The position numbers and the translations under genes are program-made. The notes beneath the pieces are model-generated. The model saw only the letters and a program-made list of their open reading frames with translations, was not told where the DNA came from and did no database searches. A DNA stretch of 64,000 bases. Origin: Ricinus communis. Taxonomy: Eukaryota; Streptophyta; Magnoliopsida; Malpighiales; Euphorbiaceae. The number at the start of each line of letters is the position of its first letter. Positions within the stretch are counted from its first letter, which is position 1. The DNA is taken from contig NW_025963464.1 in assembly GCF_019578655.1 (NCBI RefSeq), forward strand, positions 1 through 64,000. The letters are read 5' to 3'. Shown one piece after another: positions 24,901-35,178 of this stretch.

Positions 24901-25292
24901 AATATACCCCTTTTACGAGGTTGTTTTCTCATATTATAAAATTAACCCATTTAAGGGGTTGTTTTCTCATACTCACAAATATACTAAAATTACGGGGTTA
25001 TTTTCTCTGATTGATATATTTGGCTATATTACGGGGTTGTTTTCTAATATTTATAAATATACCCCTCTTACGGGGTTATTTTCTCATATTAAAACTTTAC
25101 CCTTTCTACGAGGCTGTTTTCATAGACTCGCTATTATACTACTTTTACGGGGTTGTTTTTCAGATTCATAAATATACACGTTTTATGGGGATATTTTCTT
25201 ATATTAATAAATATACCACTTTTACGAGGTTATTTTCTTATATTGACAAATATACCCCTTTTATGGGGTTGTTTTCTAATATTATAAAATTA
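21920..25292. repeat. AT-rich satellite array, second block
   Basis: Same subunits, order and orientation as 8242-19211, so the scrambled LTR split one array. Landmark TTATTAGCACTA-type subunits lie near 22660, 23047, 23471, 23821, 24241 and 24711, giving spacings of 387, 424, 350, 420 and 470. The array stops within an ATTATAAAATTAACTCATT subunit near 25292. Confidence 0.95.
22020..22039. repeat. Short (AT)n microsatellite in a satellite subunit
   Basis: About ten TA dinucleotides replace the middle of one subunit, the only simple-sequence expansion I see in the array. Confidence 0.8.
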
Positions 25293-25689
25293 ACTCATTT
25301 TCCAATTGCAATGCAGTTAATCTTTTACTATCTAGTAGCTTTTCCTTTCTGGTGATCAGTTCCTGAATCTCTATCTCTAATCTTTCCCCTTCTTCTATTA
25401 TCCTAGAAAGTTTAACTTCTAAAGAACTGCGCTTTTCTTGTTCTTCAAATAGACTTGCATTGAGCTCTTAGTTTTCCTTAGGTTTTAATTCTTGCTGATT
25501 AGACAATCCTAGGGTTTGATTTCAAGTTACTCTTTGGGTTTTCAAGTTAGTGATTCACGGGTTTATAAGGATTAGAGTTCTTGGAGGTTCTTTAACATTT
25601 GGTATCAGAGCTTTTAGCTCTTGGATCAGGTTATTATCCTTCTTTAATGTTATTTCATTGTATTCCTTAAGTTTCTAAGTGGGTCGTTT
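25293..25689 (+). mobile_element. End of an unidentified LTR plus leader fragment
   Basis: About 300 bases unrelated to the satellite end in TTTAACA at 25597. A Met-tRNA primer-binding site and about 80 bases of leader follow, before an inverted U1k unit takes over. LTR-end plus primer-site structure is clear, but the other LTR, any coding region and the family are not visible. Confidence 0.55.
25600..25611 (+). other. Primer-binding site, initiator-Met tRNA
   Basis: TGGTATCAGAGC two bases after the TTTAACA LTR end. The flanks differ from family N, so this belongs to a different element. Confidence 0.8.
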
Positions 25690-26160
25690 ATTGATAACAA
25701 TCTTGATTGCTGTTGCCACGCGCTTTCTCTCAATAGTGGTGTTTATGCTCTCCAAATAAAACCAAACCATCATACTAGACAAAGAGGAGTTGACTGGTCC
25801 ATAAATCTCATAGTCTTAAATGTTTTGAGCCAGAATAACAAAAATAAGAGAAAATTCGTGTAGACATACCTAATAAAACCCCACCCTAAATTATATAATT
25901 ATATGCATTCCGAACATCAAAACACGTGCATTCCCCCTTAGATTAATCGAAAACCACATTATTTCTTCTTTATGCATGTGGATTTGTGTCTTGTCCTAAT
26001 AGATCAAGTCACGCCCTAATGCTACCGGTCAAGCTTGTTAATTACATTCCCATGATTCTTTACGCCAATCCTTAATGTCCTCAAGAGTCCTTATGCCTAG
26101 AGGAATATGGAATGATGGAGATCCTAATGGTGCAAATCTTAAATTGGAATATTGGGGCTT
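25690..26160 (-). repeat. U1k repeat, inverted partial unit
   Basis: Reverse complement of parts of the 1-kb unit that follows, with the TATA/ATG part of the unit deleted. Matching pairs include ATTTGCACCATT-type sequence near 26240 with its inverse near 26140. It forms a large inverted repeat with the unit starting at 26222, the arms being about 60 bases apart. Confidence 0.75.
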
Positions 26161-27404
26161 CTCCAAATGATCGCGGACGAATCTTTTGGAGAAAAGATTG
26201 AATGATAAGAATCGAGGTACGCCCTAATATTTCGATTCAGAATTTGCACCATTGGGAGTCATCCTTCCTTGTTCCTCTAGGCACGAGGACTCCTGATGAT
26301 GCAAGGTATGGCATAAAGAATCCTCAGAACATAATTGACAAGCTTGACCGATGGCATTTGGCCTTAGCTTGATGATCAAGCAAGAGATGTAAATCCACGT
26401 GCGTAAGTGAGAAATCATGTTGTTTTTAATTAATCCAAGCATAATTCAAGTTGAATTCGAGCTCTTTGATGTTTGAAATGAAAATAATAAAGTAATTAGG
26501 GTTTGAGTATTTTTAGGTAGGCCCACGCGATTTTACCACTATTTTTGTTAAGCTAGCTCATACAAGGTTGTTGCATAGTCAACTCCTCTCTCGTTCTTTA
26601 TTTGACTTTAGTTTATTCATCCTTCTTTACTTATTTTTTCTTATCTATCTTTTACTTTATTCTTCTTATGGAATGAGGCTTTCGCACTATAGAAAATGCA
26701 TGCAACTGAATACTTAAGGCTAATGAGTATAGTATTTCAGTTTTCTATCTTGCAGGAAATCAAGTTATGGGTTCTTTCAAGAACTTTGTAAACTTATCAA
26801 CACTCGCGCTAGAGAGCATAGACTTATCCCTCACGCCATTCCTTTCTCTTGTGTTCTTTGTTTACCTTTGTGTTTAAATTAATTCCATTTGATCCTGACA
26901 CTTAGCCGTATGGAAGAGAACAAAGAACTTGTGATTTCTTTCCTTATCGGATCTGAAATCCTACCTATATTCTTATTTTATTTGTTTATTTTGCGTATGT
27001 CTTTTTAATCTCTATGATGGTTTGGTTATACTTGGGATAAATATGATTATTGAGTGAAAGCTCGTGGAAGCAGCAATCATAGGCACCGATCCAATGCTTC
27101 AATGAATGCGAAGAAAAAAATTAGTTGATCGAGTATTGATATCATTCTCTGGATGATCGCAGATGAATCTCTTAGAGAAAAGAGGGAATGACGAGAACCG
27201 AGGCACGCCCAGATTTTTTTATTCATGATTTGCACTATTGGGATCTCCATCATTCCTTGCTCCTCTAAGGACGAGGACTCCTAAAGACATAAGGATTGAC
27301 TTAAAGAATCATGGGAGTGTAATTAACAAGCTTGACAAGTGGTATTAGGGATTACATTAATGATCAAGCAAGATGAGAACTCATGTTGTTTTTGATAGAT
27401 TGAT
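26161..27404 (+). repeat. U1k repeat, direct units
   Basis: One complete roughly 1-kb unit and the start of another. The unit runs from GATCGCGGACGAATC-type sequence through AGCTTGATGATCAAGCA (26357), TAGGTAGGCCCA, CTTTCGCACTATAGAAAA (TATA-like), TCAAGTTATGGGTTC (26760) and CCTTATCGGATCTGAAATCC back to the start sequence near 27150. I see no conserved protein: the ATG after TCAAGTT opens different lengths in each copy. Confidence 0.8.
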
Positions 27405-28215
27405 ACCACTGTGGTTAACTTGTGCCAAATTCGTATTCAATGTTAATGTCTTCACCAATGATCATTCACCTAATCAAGCAAAGATACTCCAACTCCCAAC
27501 ATGACCCTTAAATAACTTGTATTTAAGAACTTTAATTATAAAGAATAGCTATTTAACATAAACATAAGTTTAGGTTAAACTAAGTTTGTAAAATACCAAG
27601 CCTTCACTTGATAAATTCACCAAGTTTATTAAGAATAAAAGAAGAGAATTAACTCCAAAATAATCAATCAACAACTCCCTTTATATAGAAATTCGTACTA
27701 GCTTATATAGGCCTTAAAGCCTAATTCTATAATGATAATGAAGCAAATAATAATCAGACTAGGAATAAAACTCGTAAACTAAAAGGATAACTTAAAACAA
27801 GACTCCTAACAATCTGTCCAGTTCTAGTCCATATAAAAAACATGACAATTAGGCTTAAGTAACATGTGATATACGGACCCATTCTTGAGTATTGGACTCC
27901 AAATAGCTTGACTTGATTATCTTGGGCTTATCTTGGCTTGATCATGACTCCATATGTTGGATTGAGTTGATAAGAGCATCTTGAGGCCCATTATCTTGAT
28001 TTAGCCCCATCTCACTTGGACTTTGTATCGGACTAGGATTCCTAGTGGAAATAGGATTCCTTTCGTCGCTTGAACTCCTAATATCATCATAACTCCTTGC
28101 TGGATTAGGATTCCTAGTGGAATTAGGACTCCTTGTTGAAGTAGGATTCCTTGAGCAAGTAGGATTTGCATCATTATGTTTGTTGGAGTAGAATTCCTTA
28201 TGCTACATGGGTTCT
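27405..28215 (+). repeat. Block P, copy 1 (0.8 kb) ending in a GGATTCC-rich minisatellite
   Basis: Starts near TGATACCACTGTGG and is repeated at 29228-30075. Its end (about 28035-28200) is built of short imperfect repeats of the type TAGGATTCCTAGTGGAA. It sits between U1k units, so U1k plus P forms a composite of about 1.8-2.0 kb repeated twice. I cannot assign it to a known element and see no coding sequence. Confidence 0.65.
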
Positions 28216-29227
28216 AATCACATATATTCTTATTCATGATTTACACCATTGGGATCTCCATCATTCCTTGCTCCTCTAAGGACGATGACTCCTGATGACA
28301 CAAGGATTGGCATAAGGAAACATAGGAGTACAATTGACAAGCTTGACTTGTGGCATTGGGGATTACCTTGATGACATAAATCCATGCATCAAAGACAAAA
28401 CTCATGTTGTTTTCAATTAATCCAAGCGTAATATTAGCCGAAATTCGAGGGCTCTGATGTCTGAAATACATATGATGAAGTAATTTGTGTTGAAGTATTT
28501 TTAAGTAGGCCCATACAAATTTACCCTTGTTTTTATTAAGCTGGCTGATAAAATTTAGGACAACGAGAATTGTTGCCGCTTTACTCCTCTCTTGTTCTTG
28601 ATTTGACTTTAGTTTATCTATCTTTATATAATTATTTATTCACATTTAGCATCTAGTTTCTTCTTCTTATGGAATAAGGGCTTTTGCACTATAAAATCCA
28701 CATGCAACTGAATACTTGAGGCTAATGAGTATATTATTTCAGTTTTCTACCTTGCGGAAAATCAAGTTATGGGTTTCTTGAAGAACTTTTTAGACTTAAT
28801 CAACACTTGCACTAGTGAGCATAGACTTATCCTCATGTCCATCCTTTCTCTTGTGTTCTTTGTCTACCCTTTATGTTTAAATCAATTCCATTTGATCCTT
28901 CCAATTAGCCATATGGAAGAGAACAAAGAAGTTGTGATTGTTTTCCTTATCAGATCTAAAATCCTACTGATATTCTCATTCTTCTTGTTTATTTTGTGTC
29001 TCTCTTTCTAATCTATATCTATTATGATGGCTTGGTTGTATTTGGGAGCATAAACACGAGTGTTGAATGAAAGCGCGTGGAAGCGTCAATCATAGGTACC
29101 GATCTAATGCTTCAACGACTGCGAAGAAAGAAAATTAGTTGATCATGTATTGATATCATTTTCTGAATGATCGCGGAGGAATCTTTTGGAGGAAAGATAG
29201 AAAGATGAGAATCAAGGTCCGCCTAAA
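28216..29227 (+). repeat. U1k repeat, direct unit
   Basis: A full unit in the same order as 26161-27150. Its ATG frame at 28769-29011 (80 codons, two hydrophobic stretches) is the longest of its kind but is interrupted by stops or frameshifts in the sister units. The opposite strand at 28241-28471 carries a reading frame that recurs in other units (see findings). Confidence 0.8.
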
Positions 29228-30075
29228 TTGATACAAACATGGCTAACTTGTGCCAAACCCTATTCAATGTTGATATCTTTACCAAGGATCATTCACCTAA
29301 TCAAGCAAAAAAACTCTAATTCCTAACAGGACCCTTAAATAACTTGTACTTAAGAACCTTAATTATAAAGAATTAAAGGCTGTTTAACATAAACATAAGT
29401 TTAAGTTAAACTAAGTTTGTAAAATACCAAGCCTTCACTTGAAAAATTCACCAAGTTCATTAAGAACAAAAGAAGAGAATTAACTCCAAAATAATCAATA
29501 TTCAACAACTTCCTTTACATAGAAATTCATACTAATTTATATGTGCCTTAAAGAAACCTAATTCTATAATGATAAGGAAGCAAATAATAATAAGACTAGG
29601 AATAGAACTACTAAACTAAAATGATAACTTAAAATAAGACTCCTAACAATTAAAAGACTTCTTTAAATGAACAAATACTTCTAAAATTTGTCTAAACCGT
29701 AGTCCATACAATTCGGCTTAAGTAACATGTGATATGCAACCCATTCTTGAGTATTGGACTCCAAATAGCTTGACTTGATTATTTTGGGCTTATCTTGTCT
29801 TCATCACGCCTCCATATGTTGGATTGAGTTTATGAGAGTATCTTGAGGCCCATTATCTCGATTAAGCCCAACCTCACTTGGACTTTAAATCAGACTAGGA
29901 TTCTTAGTAGAAATAGGATTCTTTTCATCATTTGAACTCCTAATATCATCAGAACTCCTTGTGGATTAGGATTCCTAGTGGAATTAGGACTTCTTGTTGA
30001 AGTAGGATTCCTTGAGCAAGTAGGATTTGCATCATTAGCTTTTCTTATTGGAGTAGAATTCCTTGTGCTACATGG
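29228..30075 (+). repeat. Block P, copy 2
   Basis: Homologous to 27405-28215, including the minisatellite end (about 29893-30060). It begins after a shorter stretch of U1k than copy 1 does, so the two junctions with U1k differ. Confidence 0.65.
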
Positions 30076-30464
30076 GTTCTCATCAGCGATATTCTTATTC
30101 ATGATTTGGACCATTGGGATCTCCATTATTCCTTGCTCCTCTAAAGATGAGGACTCCTGATGACATAAGGATTGGCATAAGGAAACATGGGAGCACAATT
30201 GACAAGCTTGACCGATAGCATTGGGGATTACCTTGATGATGAAGTAGGATGAGATATAAATCCACGCATGTAAGGCATAACTCATGTTTTTTTCAATTAA
30301 TCCAAGCGTAAAACTATCAATAATTCGAGCGCTCCCATGTTTAAAATGCATATAATGAAATAATTTGGGTCGGGAGTGTTTTTAGGTAGGCCTATGCGAA
30401 TTTACCCTTATTTTCGTTAAGCTAGCTCATGAAATTTAGGACTACGAGAGTTGTTGTCTAGTTA
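30076..30464 (+). repeat. U1k repeat, truncated unit
   Basis: The unit runs as far as TTGTTGTCTAGTTAACTCCTCTC and is then replaced by the inverted reverse-transcriptase fragment. The rest of the 1-kb array resumes on the far side of the retrotransposon nest, after 53340. Confidence 0.75.
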
Positions 30465-31125
30465 ACTCCTCTCAAATTCAACTCCTTTTGGCTTAATAGG
30501 TATTTCAAGCTCTTGTGGTCTGTGAAAATCTAGCACTTCTTGCCATATAAATAATGCCTCAAAATCTTCAAAGCAAAAACAACTACTGCTAACTCAAGGT
30601 CATATATAGGATATTTCAACTCAGGTGGTCTTAATTGGGGAGAGGCATATGCTATCACCTTACCTTGTTGCATCAATATGCAACCCAAACCATTTATGGG
30701 AGCATCATTGTACACAACATATTCCTGCCTTGTCATTGGTAGTGTCAATAATAGTCCTGAAGCTAAGCATGCCTTCAGTTCATTAAATGTGCCTTAGCAT
30801 TTATTCCATACAAACTTCACATTCTTCCTCAATAAATTTGTCAAATGTGAAGCAACGATAGAGAAGTTTTTCACAAACCTCCTATAATAGCCTGCTAATC
30901 CTAAAAAATATGTATCTCATGCACATTGGTAGGTTGTTTCCAACTAACGATTGCTTCAATTTTTTTCAGACCAACATATACTCCCTTGGATGAAATGTTA
31001 TGCCCTAAAAATACCACTTTCTCCAGCCAAAACTTATACTTGCTCAACTTGGCATACAATTGCCTATCTCTCAATAAACAGGGATCCATCGAACAAGATC
31101 CTTCTTCTTCCCTTTTTTCGAAAAA
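30465..31125 (-). pseudogene. Tekay/Del-like Ty3-gypsy RT C-terminus and RNase H, inverted fragment
   Basis: Read on the minus strand from 31090 down, the translation gives the end of the reverse transcriptase (RQLYAKLSKYKFWLEKVVF, FLGHNISSKG, GLAGYYRRFVKNFS), then the RNase H start ([20 protein letters not shown], with the catalytic Asp kept but the usual Ser of DAS now Pro) and FTDHKSLKYL. These are standard landmarks of the chromovirus Tekay/Del clade. Stops interrupt it (for example after VHEIHIF and after YGKKC). It has no RT palm, no start and no promoter of its own. It lies head to head with the integrase part at 31126, which continues the same polyprotein on the other strand, so this piece was flipped. 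Confidence 0.85.
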
Positions 31126-32512
31126 GTAGCAGATGCACTTAGCAGGAAGTCCTCAAGTAACTTATCTTATATTCGTACTATGAGAATTCCATTGTTACTT
31201 GAGTTGAGGGCAATAAATATAGAGTTAGCTCAGGGCAAGAATCGAGCATTGCTAGCCACTTTGAAGGTTCGACGAGTGATAATTATAGAATCAAAGAGGC
31301 ACAAGGTCAAGATGAACAATTGGTGAAAATCAATGAACAATTTCAACAAGGTAACCATGTAGATTTTATGATCTCAAAGAATGAAATTTTTCTTTATGGG
31401 GGTAGATTGTGTGTACCCAATGTTGAAGTTCTTAAAAGGGAGATAATGGAGGAAGCACACAATTTAGCATATGCCATGCATCCGGGGAGCACTAAATGTA
31501 CCTGACCTTAAAGGAAAATTATTGGTGGTTGGGGATGAAGAAGAATATTATAGAGTTTATGAATAATGTTTGGTGTGCCAATAAGTTAAAGTAGAACATA
31601 ACATCCGGTAGGAACATGGCAACCTCTTCCTATTCCTGAATGGAAGTGGGAACATATTACTATGGATTTTGTGATAGGATTGCCTAGGACCCAATAGAGG
31701 CATGATGGTGTTTGGGTGATTGTGCATAGATTGACCAAGTCAGCTCACTTTTTGCCTGTAAAGGTGAATTAATCATTGGATAAATTTGCTGAAACCTACA
31801 TTTAGGAGGTAGTGAGATTGCATGGTCAGTCAGAGAGAATAATTCAAACACTAGAAGATATGTTCGAACTTGTGTGATGGAATTTCAGGGTAGTTGTCGA
31901 TTAATAGATTTTACCTACAACAACAACTTCCATTCGAGCTTAAGGTTGGTAACTTACGAAGAATTATATGGTAGGAAGTGCAGGACTCCAATATGTTAGG
32001 ATGAAGTTGGAGAAGAGCAGTTAATTGGTCTAGAAATTTTACAGATGACAACTGAGAAGATTTAGTTAATCCGAGATCGACTAAAGGAAGCTTAAGATAG
32101 ACAAAAAGTTATACAGACTTAAAAAAGGTACCGATTAAATATATTATGGGTGACAAGATTTTCTTTAAGATTTCACCATGGAAAGGAGTACTACAATTTG
32201 GTAAAAGAAGGAAATTAAGCCCCAAGTACATTGGTATATTTGAGGTGATTGAAAGGATTGGTCCAGTAGCTTATAGATTCCACGTTTCTATGTTAAGAAG
32301 GTATAGGAGTGATCCTAGTCATATTTTACAAGCTCGACCTTTAGAAATAAAGGATAATTTGTCTTATTAGGAAAGACCGGTTGATATTTTAGCTAAAGAA
32401 GTTAAAGAGTTAAGAAAGAAGACTATTCCTTTAGTGAAAGTATTATGGAAACATCATGGAAATGAGGAAGCAACTTGGGAGTGGGAGGAGGATATCAGAA
32501 ACTAATACCCTA
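31126..32512 (+). pseudogene. Tekay/Del-like integrase with chromodomain-like tail, decayed
   Basis: It opens with VADALSRKS, the end of the RNase H region, then an integrase zinc-finger remnant (AYAMHPGSTK at about 31470-31497, only one of the paired cysteines left in VWCANKLK) and the core start [10 protein letters not shown] and LTKSAHFLPV. The core then jumps from VRLHG to QSERIIQTLED, so the part with the second catalytic Asp is missing. After more decay the C-terminus is readable (KLSPKYIGIFEVIERIGPVA, FHVSMLRRY) and ends in a chromodomain-like segment (TIPLVKVLWKHHGNEEATWE). Stops and frameshifts occur throughout. It would have catalysed integration, and chromodomains of this clade bind histone marks; this copy cannot do either. 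Confidence 0.85.
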
Positions 32513-32540
32513 ATCTGTTTAATTCTGAGGATAAAATTTC

Positions 32541-32556
32541 ATAAGGTGGGGAAAAT
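32541..32556 (+). other. Polypurine tract of the Tekay-like element
   Basis: ATAAGGTGGGGAAAAT directly upstream of the LTR start TGTCACACCC at 32557, the usual plus-strand primer position after the chromodomain. Confidence 0.7.
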
Positions 32557-33231
32557 TGTCACACCCGTATTCTAAGTATGTATTCATCCTTTTAGCATTG
32601 CACACATCAAAGCTTGAAGAGTTGGATTCAAATTCAAGGCTTGATAATCTAATTCAGTTTATTGGGCTTGAATAAATTTAATATGGGCTTAATGAGTATA
32701 AAGGAGCACATAAGGGAGTTTGGGCCTAATTACCTCCACCAAAGATGGCCCATGCATGTGACTTAAAGAAATTAAGGATTCTTATTGCTAATGGGCGGCT
32801 ACATAGTATTTTAGGAGTATTAGGACTTCATTTTTAGTTATCTTTTTTAGTTAGGATGTTTATCTTTACCTTATTTGAGTTGTAATTCCTTAATAGCTTA
32901 GAACTAGGATTTTCTAAAGGCTATAAAAGCCTATTACGGATTTTCAAGCTCATGCATTGATCATTAATATATTTTGTGAGTTTATATTCTATTCTTAGTA
33001 CTTGTTGGAGCTAATTTGAACTTATCAAGCAATTCATTGTTTATGGCATTCAAATCCGACTTATCAACTTAGAATCCATACTAAATTGTGGCGTCTTTTA
33101 CCTCTAATATCTTAGGTTTGATAGTTGAATATACTTAAAGGGTCTAAGGTTTCCATTGACCTAGTTCTTATCACAAAAGACTCCATTGTATACGAGTTCA
33201 ATCCTTTGATATAGGTTAGGTTCGTATCACA
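32557..33231 (+). mobile_element. 3' LTR of the Tekay-like element (end uncertain)
   Basis: Starts TGTCACACCC after the polypurine tract. A good TATA box (CTATAAAAGC, 32921-32930) sits mid-LTR. I place the end at CGTATCACA (33231) because it gives a CA terminus, but a TATCACAAAAGACTC sequence occurs twice (33168 and 33225) and there is no second LTR to compare. The end could lie elsewhere before 33536. Confidence 0.55.
32921..32930 (+). promoter_or_regulatory. TATA box in the Tekay-like LTR
   Basis: CTATAAAAGC, a near-consensus plant TATA box in the position expected for the U3/R border of an LTR. Confidence 0.6.
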
Positions 33232-33536
33232 AAAGACTCAATTGTATTAAGAAAAGCATCCTCACTCTTCACCAATTTAACTTTTGCCTCATCCTCATCG
33301 TCATTAATGATTTCTTCAATTTTGAATTCGCACAAGGATAGATAATTATTGTCTTTCTCACAATCTTCATTAATCGTGTCTTTAAAATCTTCATTAACTT
33401 CAATAGAGTAATTTACCTCTTTTACATCATCTTGATTGCTTTTCAATGTTGGCTTACACTCGGCTTTATTTTGGAGATGCTTAGCATAACTATGAATCGA
33501 TTCCTTTAATTCTAAAAGAATTATGCATAATCGAAT
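33216..33536 (-). other. Acidic open frame, unrecognised, cut by element A
   Basis: The minus strand is open from 33620 down to 33216, but 33537-33620 belongs to the LTR of element A, so at most about 107 codons are pre-existing sequence. The peptide is rich in Asp, Glu and Asn (for example NEDFKDTINEDCEKDNNYLS) and I recognise no motif. It may be a fragment of a retroelement or host gene that A inserted into, or a chance frame. No start, promoter or splice signal can be pointed to. Confidence 0.3.
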
Positions 33537-35018
33537 TGATATCCTTGATACTATACATGTTTGCATGCTTGATCTTGAGTTATTTTTAAAGCAATTTATG
33601 TTTTTTTGTATTAGGACCACCCTATTTTAGTTTCCTTTATGTCTTAGGTGTTTTTCTAGGTACATCATCAAAGTTAGAGAGAAATCAGACCAGAATTGGG
33701 AAGAAACGGACGAATCGGGCGCATTAGACTGTTCAACACGCCCGTGCTGAGGAGCACGGTCAGGGTCAGACGGCGTGCTGAAATGCCTTTCCTATGGCGA
33801 TTTAAAGCAATTTCTAACGCAATTTCTGAGAGTGACACGGCCTAGGAGTATGTCTGTGCTAAGGAGCACGACCAAATTCGAAGAAGGCCAAATGTACACT
33901 TTTAGATTAACATGACATGGATTTAGCACGACCTAAATCCAGGCCGTTTTAGATCCTGAAACCTAAGTTAAAACAAAAGAAAAAAAAAAGAAAAAAAGGG
34001 AAAAAATAGAGGAGAAGAAGATAACTTTAGACTATTCAAGATAGACCTTAAGAGCTAACTTCCAAATGATCAAGAAGAGGAAAACAAAGACGAATTCTAC
34101 TTCAAAATCATTAAGATAGCCGCTCTTAAGGATTGGATCCAAGATTCAAGGGAAGAAGAAAGAGATCTTGAGCTGTAGAGTGTGGATACAGAGTTATTAA
34201 AGAGGGGATAGCATCTTACCATTTGAGAAAAGGGTGTTCATGTTCTTTTCAATTCTTATCTACTTTGTGTTCCATTCCTATTTTACTTTAATCATGAACA
34301 TATGTAACTAATTCTATCAAACTCATTTGGGGGCGATCTTTAGCCATGCTAGGCTTGTTTTGTGCTTAGATGATTGAATTATTGATTTAAGATTGTAGGT
34401 TTCATTCAAGTATAATAAAATTTATTATTTCCTCTTCATTATTGAATCAATTTGAGAACTCCTTTGTAATTGAGAAATTAAATTGAGTTTGGACAACTGC
34501 TTGTGTGATTAGGTGATTTGCTTCCTAGAGATAAGTGTAATAGCTTACTAGAATAAGAACTAGACATTCTTATTAGCGTAATTTAGAGATTAATGCTATT
34601 CTAAAATTGATTGTTAGGAAGAGATTCTAACTTTAGATCTTTAGGATTAGAATTTGGTTAACTCGAGAGAGAAGCCAATTCATTCAAGAAATTATCCACA
34701 GATCGCAATTCTTAATAAATCAATTCATAAATTATTGTTTGTAAGCTGGTTAGCTAGAGTGATCCCTAATTGGGTTAACTCATCTTATTATCCTTTTTCA
34801 AATTCTATTCTCTTTATTAAAATTTAGCTTTCAATTGCATTCTTAATCATTTTTAGTTAATAATTTTCACCACCTTTTAATTGGTTAGATAATAGGAATA
34901 ACGTAGTACCAGTAGTTTCTCAATTCTCGTGGGATACAATATTGATACTTGCCATAGCTAGATTACATTTGATAAGTGCACTTGCCTGTAGATTGCTAGT
35001 TGTGTTAGCGAGCCATCA
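33537..35018 (+). mobile_element. 5' LTR of Athila A
   Basis: Runs from TGATATCCTTGATACTA to GCCATCA, 1,482 bp, close to the 1,446-bp LTR of B. It aligns with B's LTR at its start (ATACATGTTTGCATGC), through the CACGCCCGTGCTGA cluster (33741-33830), to the end. The start position is inferred from that alignment, since A's 3' LTR is lost. Confidence 0.75.
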
Positions 35019-35024
35019 AGTTTT

Positions 35025-35042
35025 TGGCGCTGTTGCCGGGTA
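35025..35042 (+). other. Primer-binding site, Asp tRNA (mutated)
   Basis: TGGCGCTGTTGCCGGG matches the complement of the Asp-tRNA 3' end except for C to T at the seventh position and the last bases. It lies six bases after the LTR, as in B and C. Confidence 0.85.
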
Positions 35043-35178
35043 GTTTGTTTTGAGAAATATTATGAACTGTGTGTTCTTATTAATTTAGCCATTTACTATT
35101 TATTCTTTATTTGTTTTCTATTCAATTTTCTTCTTTTTTTCATTTGTGTTGTTGGTTATTTGTTATTTTAAGTAGTGT

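Noticed and set aside
8242..25292. Many open frames (60-244 codons) in the array as a family of repeat proteins
   Set aside because: They follow from a unit near 39 bases with few stops in two frames; the frames switch between equal subunits, starts are arbitrary and indels break them. Kept only as a finding to test.
8242..25292. CRISPR-like array because of regular ACGGGGTT boxes
   Set aside because: The sequence between boxes is itself repeated in order and is not unique spacer; the context is plant nuclear DNA with no cas genes.
28769..29011. 80-codon frame with two hydrophobic stretches as a small membrane protein gene
   Set aside because: The equivalent region of the other U1k units has stops and frame changes, and the TATA/ATG spacing alone is weak evidence.
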